NCBI GenBank assembly: GCA_950295325.1
Contig: OX485803.1
Location: 65,115,554-65,179,553, forward strand
Source: Polytrichum commune
Lineage: Eukaryota > Streptophyta > Polytrichopsida > Polytrichales > Polytrichaceae
DNA length: 64,000 nt
Direction: 5' to 3'
Part shown: piece after piece, positions 58,035 through 64,000 of the stretch
How the letters are laid out: each line of letters begins with the position of its first letter
Numbering within the stretch: the stretch's first letter is position 1
Program-made: the position numbers and the translations under genes
Notes under the pieces: model-generated
Told to the model about the DNA's origin: nothing
The model's input: the letters and a program-made list of their open reading frames with translations, nothing else
Database searches by the model: none

Positions 58035-59590
58035 CGGGTCCGACCTTTTGATACTAAACCAAACTTTGCATGGCATTTTCTAGCCATGTGGGTTGGTTCC
58101 ATGACCTTGGAATATGGCAATTACATTTTGTGAGTCTCCAAACAAAAGTAATGATATTCATTATTATTCATTCATTAAGGTTGACACTTCGAAATATGGG
58201 TGGAGTTATACTCTTGATATTATTCACAAGATAATTCATCCCAATATTATTCACAATATTCATACTATTCATACCAATACTATTCACTATTCGTATTGGC
58301 ATTAAATTTTGCCTATTTTCTAAGTTTCTTCCCATGGAGGTGAGACAGTGGAGGCCCATGTCATATGCTAAATATAAAATGAAACACAATCATGGAGCTA
58401 AACAATGTTATGTGAGCCAGTCAATTGGTGAGCATCGTCTCTTGGGTCTTAGCTTGGGATTCATGGCAGCCAAGTCAAGAGTCCGGTAAAGAAACCCCCA
58501 TAGGTTTATGCCTAAGTGTTCATGCCAATTGAATGTCAGTGAGACCAAATTAAGATCATTGATGCTATTTTTGGGGTCAAACACGTTAAGAACAAACATG
58601 TACTTTTCCAATTATAATAGTGTCCCGACATTTTCATCTTCAACTTATGTGAATGTCACAAAATCCTTGGTTGACTATAGTGCAAGTAGTAGGGGGTTGG
58701 TAGGAGCCCATGTTGTGCACCCATGCATAGAACACATCACTTCAAAGTGGTCCCCCACTTTTCCAGAAACAATGGGGAGCAATGGGGATGACGGCCTCAC
58801 CGCCACCATCACGTCTTCCATTATTTGTGTAAAAACATAACACCTAGTTATCAAAACCTCCAAGCCACAAGCAATGAGCATCCTCATCCACCTAGCCTCG
58901 TCATCATTCGTAGTTGTCAAAGACCCTAATAAGGCATCAACATCCTTGCCCACTCACATCTCGTCATCATTCCTAGTTGTTGAAGACCTTGAGGCATCAA
59001 CATTTGTTTTTTTTCCAATACAATCCTTGCCAACAACTCTTAGTTGTCTTCAATATATTTATATACATAATAAAACTAACATAACAATATGCACATATAG
59101 GGCCCACCTTCCGCAAGGGTAGGCAATAAACCCTATTTTATAAGAACAAGGGGGCTCTTCAACATAGTAAGACCAAAGGGCTAAATTTCACTTTGACTAT
59201 AATGCCAAAGTTAGTTCTTTTCTTTTCTAATTTTTTTGAAGCACACACCCTCATCTATCTTGTCTACACCACCACTCTTAGTTATCAAGAACTTAGAGTC
59301 TTGCAGAATACTCATTTATTTCATTTCCACCACGTTAGCATTACATCTTTGACTCTGAAAATTAAAATGAAAATATATGTGATTTGTAACTGCTAACCCG
59401 ATGAGATAGTTTCCAATGGGATCCAATTGTTTGTGGAATTGTAGGTTGTTACAATATGGCCACATGCCTCACTATCAACCCATGTCATTTGGTTGTAATA
59501 AGACAACAACCTCAATAAAATAATCATTGATGTTGAAGCACGCTAGCCTGCAATGTGCGTGCAAATGATTTGCAAAATCTCATCTAAGTG
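58035..59590. other. Intergenic; small local repeats
   Basis: A short ATTCATAC/ATTCACAAT array lies at 58215-58300. A 60-70 bp direct repeat (TCGTCATCATTC, TAGTTGT, GGCATCAACAT) lies at about 58895-59010. No gene recognised. Confidence 0.4.
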
Positions 59591-59594
59591 ATCA

Positions 59595-62178
59595 TATTAC
59601 TCCAAATAACCACAGAAAGATACCAAGGGGTGGTGGACCTAAGGAGGGCTCACATTTAGACTCCAAAGACAAACTAGATGCCAAGACGGCCCATGGTCCT
59701 ATGCATGGGAACATGGTCAATGCAGGGAATGGAGTCATACCATGTTTGGCCTCAAGGAGATAGTACAAGTCTATACCCATGCTCTAGACGAAGATGGGTT
59801 CACTCTAGTCACCAATAGGAGAGCAAAAGGGAATGCTTGGGTTGAAACACTTAAGCACCAACAATCTAGAGTCTCAACTTCCACTACAAATGGCACAAAA
59901 TCAACACATGATATTAGAGGAAGCGGAATTCCTAGACAAATTAGGGCGGAAACCCAAGAAGGTCTCGATAGGGGGATGGAGGAACTACCTCCGGAAGAGG
60001 ATGCCTCCACAATTCCATACAATCCGAAATTCCCATAATTGAGAGGGAAAGAGATAGAACATTTAGTGGCCTCTTTAACAACAGAAGGGACCGGGCCCAC
60101 TAATATGAAATGGTCCCCAAGAAAAGTCTTTGGCACCAAGAGACGTGCAAATGCAATAGGAAGAAAGAATTTGGTTCATGATAGCACTCAAGCAAATAAT
60201 AACTTAGTCTTAATTCCGTTCAACATGGAAACCAACCAGCCGGTCAATCCTAGACACTCAATGGGGGAGGGAGAGACAAAAAAAAGTTTTTGAGTGAGGA
60301 TTGTGTCCCGGAAACCTAGAACTCAAATCCATAAAGCAGTCAACCCATTGACATTATAGCATTCCTTGCCAATGTGATGGACGGGGGAGGCAACAACATC
60401 TCACCCACAACAACCTTCAAACACCCAAGGATTGGTGAGGCAAATTCAATAAATGATGGTCACTCAACCTTCATTCTAAAACATGTTGGCATCATAGAGG
60501 AGGATGACCAAGAGCTTTTTATCTACACGCTTGATGATAGACCAACACCAATTTCACCAACTCCCTTTAGGGCTAAGGAAAGCAGAATGTTGTCACTCAA
60601 CACTAATATCACACTGGTTTCTTTTTCCCAGAGAATTAAGGACCCCACAACAATCGGAGAGGTCCGTCATGATCTCAACAAGGCCATGAGTGTTCAAGGA
60701 ATGAAATCATCCGCGTGAAGTAAAATCCAACAAGGCAATGTGGAGGCGCCAAGCTTCAACCTATGGAGAGGCTTCAGTCGGACGGCAAAAGAAGATATGA
60801 GCAAGCATGGCTTGGGTAACACTCCCTTACATTCCACATCCACTCAATGAAAGTATACCTCTTATCCATGAATGTATGAGGCATTAATAATGATACAAAA
60901 CGGGGGTTATTATAGATTACAAAGGCGGCCTTTCCCCAAGAGTAGATGTCCTATGTCTACAAGAGCATAAACTCAAAGGGGATAAGGTAGAGATGAACAT
61001 TAGGACATTATGGAAGAGCGAGAATTTTTGGTCCCTTGATGCTAGCCCAAGCAACGAAGTTGAAGATAGGAAAATTGGGGCACGGAAAGGAGGTATTGCT
61101 TTATGCTTCCACCCTAGACTACAACCTTGAATCATTGGTAGAGGATCTATGGCCAGCAATAGAGTCCAATGGATTAGATTCAAAGGAATAGAAGGAGGAC
61201 ATCTCGGCATCCTTAACATTTATGCATCCAACACGGCTAGCAAAAGATGCGCCACATGGAATGAGATGTTCTAATCTCTCCTAGCAGATTGCCGATGGAT
61301 CATGACAAGGTACTTCAACATAGTGGAAAACCTATTAGATAGTTCCACGTCATCATGTAGCCAATTTATGAGATTAAAAAAGGAATTGTCATGGGTGGAA
61401 ATTAAAAACAAATATAATTTTGAAGATTACTTTAGCAGGGACTAGGGCTTTCTATACTCATGGGACAACCTCAGGGAGGATGGCATCAAAGTCTTGGCTA
61501 GACTAGATAGATTTTACTCTTTCTTGAGCTCAATACAAAACCCATCTTCTCATATTACGCATTACAAGATTCTAGGATATTCTACTTTCTCCGACCAACA
61601 CCCGCTTTCTTTTCAAATTAACCTTAGTAACAACGCCCCATGAGGTCCCTTGTGAAAAGCAAATGGGAGATTCCTCCCAGAGGCCAAGGAATCGATTAAA
61701 GAATTATTGAAAATTCTCCCTCCACAAATGTCTTTCTTCACCAAATTGAGGAAAATAGCCAAGTATTACAAACAATTTTGCCTAGCTAAAGCAATGGAGA
61801 ACATATTGGAAGAAACTACTATGGCAACATCTAGAGTTTTGGCAAATTGTCCTCTATTCTGACACAACGAATGGAACAACTAAAGCTAGGATTAAGATAC
61901 TTAGGGATGAATTATAAATCTTAGCATACAAGAAAGAGGAAGGGTGTAGAATTAGGTCTCAAACCCGTTGGATGTAATCTAGAGATAGAATGAATAAACA
62001 CTTATTCTCCTCGGTAAGTGAGCATGTGAAAGCAAAAGTGGATTAAGGATGAGGTATTTAATTTGTAAGTGACCCTTGGGATCATATATTTAATCTAGAA
62101 GATGTTGGTTTCCAACTCCATAAACATGAGGGTATTACTATCACATAAACTATTGGTATTTATCTTAAATATCCCTTA
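59595..62178 (+). pseudogene. Second decayed L1-type LINE: end of ORF1 and ORF2 endonuclease
   Basis: Plus strand. 59742-60038 has 'DEDGFTLVTNRRAKGNAW', as seen in the C-terminal part of plant LINE ORF1. From about 60940 the endonuclease follows: 'LQEHKLKGDKVEMNI', 'RKGGIALCFHPRL', 'GHLGILNIYASN', 'VLARLDRFYSF' and 'GYSTFSDQHPLSFQI' (the SDHxP motif with Gln for His). Stops and frameshifts are frequent. The pre-RT linker 'MSFFTKLRKIAKYYKQFC' lies near 61730, but the reverse transcriptase is missing. It is related to, but clearly different from, the LINE at 1-5435. Confidence 0.75.
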
Positions 62179-62190
62179 CTCACATTCTCA

Positions 62191-62557
62191 AATAGATAGA
62201 TAGAAACTCCGGTTCCTTTTAAGGGGCTGGCGTGAATAAAGTGTCCGTTCGTAATGCCAATGACCCAATGCCCACTGAACAAGGGGACATTGGGACAATA
62301 CTACTCTCCCCTTTCGAGGATGGACACTATAGTGACACACTATACTAGTTCCTAGCTAGCCACTAGTGCCTTGAAGATACCGGACATGGTATCCCCCCAA
62401 AGGGCTTTGAGGTACCCATACAACAAGGTCCAAGGACCCCCCACCATAGTTGGGTGGACTAAGGTGGTGAGCACCACGTCGGCATGGGGAGTAGAACCCA
62501 CAACCTCCTCATTGGGGGCCATGAGCCCTAACCACCAAGCCAAGGCCCGTGGTGCCT
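62191..62557 (-). mobile_element. tRNA-derived SINE, copy 3
   Basis: Same family as 40195-40570 and 41754-42122, in minus orientation. It is flanked by CTCACATTCTCA (62179-62190) and CTTACATTCTCA (62558-62569). The 3' end is slightly shortened at the AAAAGGGACC stretch. Confidence 0.9.
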
Positions 62558-62569
62558 CTTACATTCTCA

Positions 62570-64000
62570 TATCTAAGTTCCATCCAATTCAGACACCCAC
62601 CCCACCACCCGGTGTTCCAAGACAACTTGGCGCAATCCAAATGCACAAATTGCAAAGCATAGGAACAAATGGGAGAGCACAACACTTATAAAGTATCCCA
62701 CGTTGGGGAAGAAATGCCAATGGGTTATACTACAAACACATGTGTATCATGTGTGTGTATATATGTGTGTGTGTGCGCGTGCGCGTGCAAGGTTGATTAC
62801 ATGATGATAAAAACCTTCGTGTATGTAGCTATACTTTTTAACTACAACAAGGTCATGCACATCATACCCGCATCATATAGGATTGCAACTGTAGTTGAGC
62901 ATTGATAGTCAATAGTATATAATCTGAATGTGATGTTAGTACATTATTGATACATCAATTTAATAAAAATTTAATATATGTAGGTAATTGTAGCTATTTT
63001 TGAGGCCCATTTACTAACATTCAATCTACAATAATATATTAAGGTTTATTCCTAGATCTACAAATGCCAAGTTCATTACATGGCAATAGACCCCTTGACA
63101 AATTGTGGAGAAGGAATTCCACAATAATAGGGTGCATTTCTCAGCTGTTAAATGCCCCTTTGCGTTTCATTTATAGCCAAACTATTTGAATTCCACATAA
63201 TATATTCTAAAAATGGAATATTGTATATCGTGTTACTACTCACCACTCACCTTTCACATGCTAGCTTCCCTCGTAGTCATATGTGAGTTATGACCATCTA
63301 TAATGAGAAGATGCCGATTTTGAAGATACGTGTTGCCACCATGTGCTTGCACACAAACAATGAAACGAGACATTCACTTCAAAACCCAAAATAAATAAAT
63401 AAATTCATCCATGCCTTGCATTGCATCGCCATACATGAGCCATCTTGCAATGCTCCATGTAATTCCACCTAAATTGTTTCCTCTTGAAGATGTTAAAGTT
63501 TTGGGATCTCCCCCCTCTTGACACATAGATACAACTCAAATTGAATAGGTGCACCACCACATCAAGGGTAATTTTATGCAATTGTCTTAGTCCACAATAA
63601 GCAATGGTAGGTTCTCCACCATTCCACCCCGTTTGCGCACATGACTCATCATCATTCCAAATTTGAGATGCAAATAATTATATTTGTCATACATCTCCTC
63701 AAAATTGTTGTAGAGGCTTGTCACATTGATTGGACATAGTTATGATGTTCTCCCCATCTCCAACTCATTAACCATCTCATCACCCCAACCCAATAAAGCC
63801 CCTTGCCCATGGTGTGCTTCTCTCTTGAGTGATTTTCAATACCTTGAATTTTAATTGACCCTCACTTGACTGCTAGTCACTTCGGCATTTGTTTCTTGGG
63901 GCTAGTTGTGAGAGACCTACATGATGAGGAAAGTGCCCCTGCCTCAAGGCCAATTGCCTTTGAAAAAATCATGGACCACCATCAGCTCTTGGACTTGGGT
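62570..64000. other. Intergenic; TG microsatellite at 62748-62788
   Basis: A (TG)n/(CGTG)n run is followed by AT-rich sequence. The minus strand at 63740-63560 has a weak open stretch without recognisable domain. Nothing else is supported up to the window end. Confidence 0.4.

Overview
This window looks like nuclear DNA of a land plant from a gene-poor, transposon-rich genome. The evidence is a plant-type nine-exon riboflavin-pathway reductase gene (PYRR/PHS1) with introns, a single-domain ginkbilobin-2-like secreted protein, an F-box/kelch gene, and plant-style SINEs, LINEs and MITEs. Single-domain Gnk2-like proteins are best known from gymnosperms and non-flowering plants, so a non-angiosperm source is plausible but not proven.

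Layout. 1-5.7 kb: a decayed L1-type LINE on the minus strand, split by a 3.67-kb TG...CA-bounded element with a 5-bp target duplication. 5.9-9.1 kb: MITEs, a CA microsatellite and weak coding relics. 10.1-10.5 kb: an intact intronless Gnk2-like gene. 11.3-12.4 kb: a large Mutator-like foldback element. 14.7-20.4 kb: PYRR on the minus strand, complete at about 595 residues, with one GC-AG intron and several repeats in its introns. 22-23.5 kb: MITEs. 26-30.5 kb: an F-box/kelch gene behind a three-unit tandem repeat, with a 5S-derived SINE in its first intron. 31-64 kb: almost entirely mobile-element remains, including three tRNA-derived SINEs, two more 5S-type SINE copies, tiny 5'-truncated LINE tails, two Tourist-like MITEs (one nested in another element), a SWIM-like pseudogene and a second decayed LINE.

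The most interesting observation is a family of about 400-bp elements (27.5, 43.0 and 51.9 kb) that begin at the first base of a 5S rRNA-like sequence and keep the 5S internal promoter. They share central and 3' blocks with the tRNA-headed SINEs at 40.2, 41.8 and 62.2 kb. The two SINE families therefore seem to have exchanged promoter heads on a common body.

The three intact genes do not form a pathway. PYRR acts in riboflavin synthesis, the Gnk2-like protein is probably a secreted mannose-binding defence protein, and the F-box/kelch protein is probably a substrate receptor of an SCF ubiquitin ligase. All coordinates and translations were worked out by eye; no searches were run.
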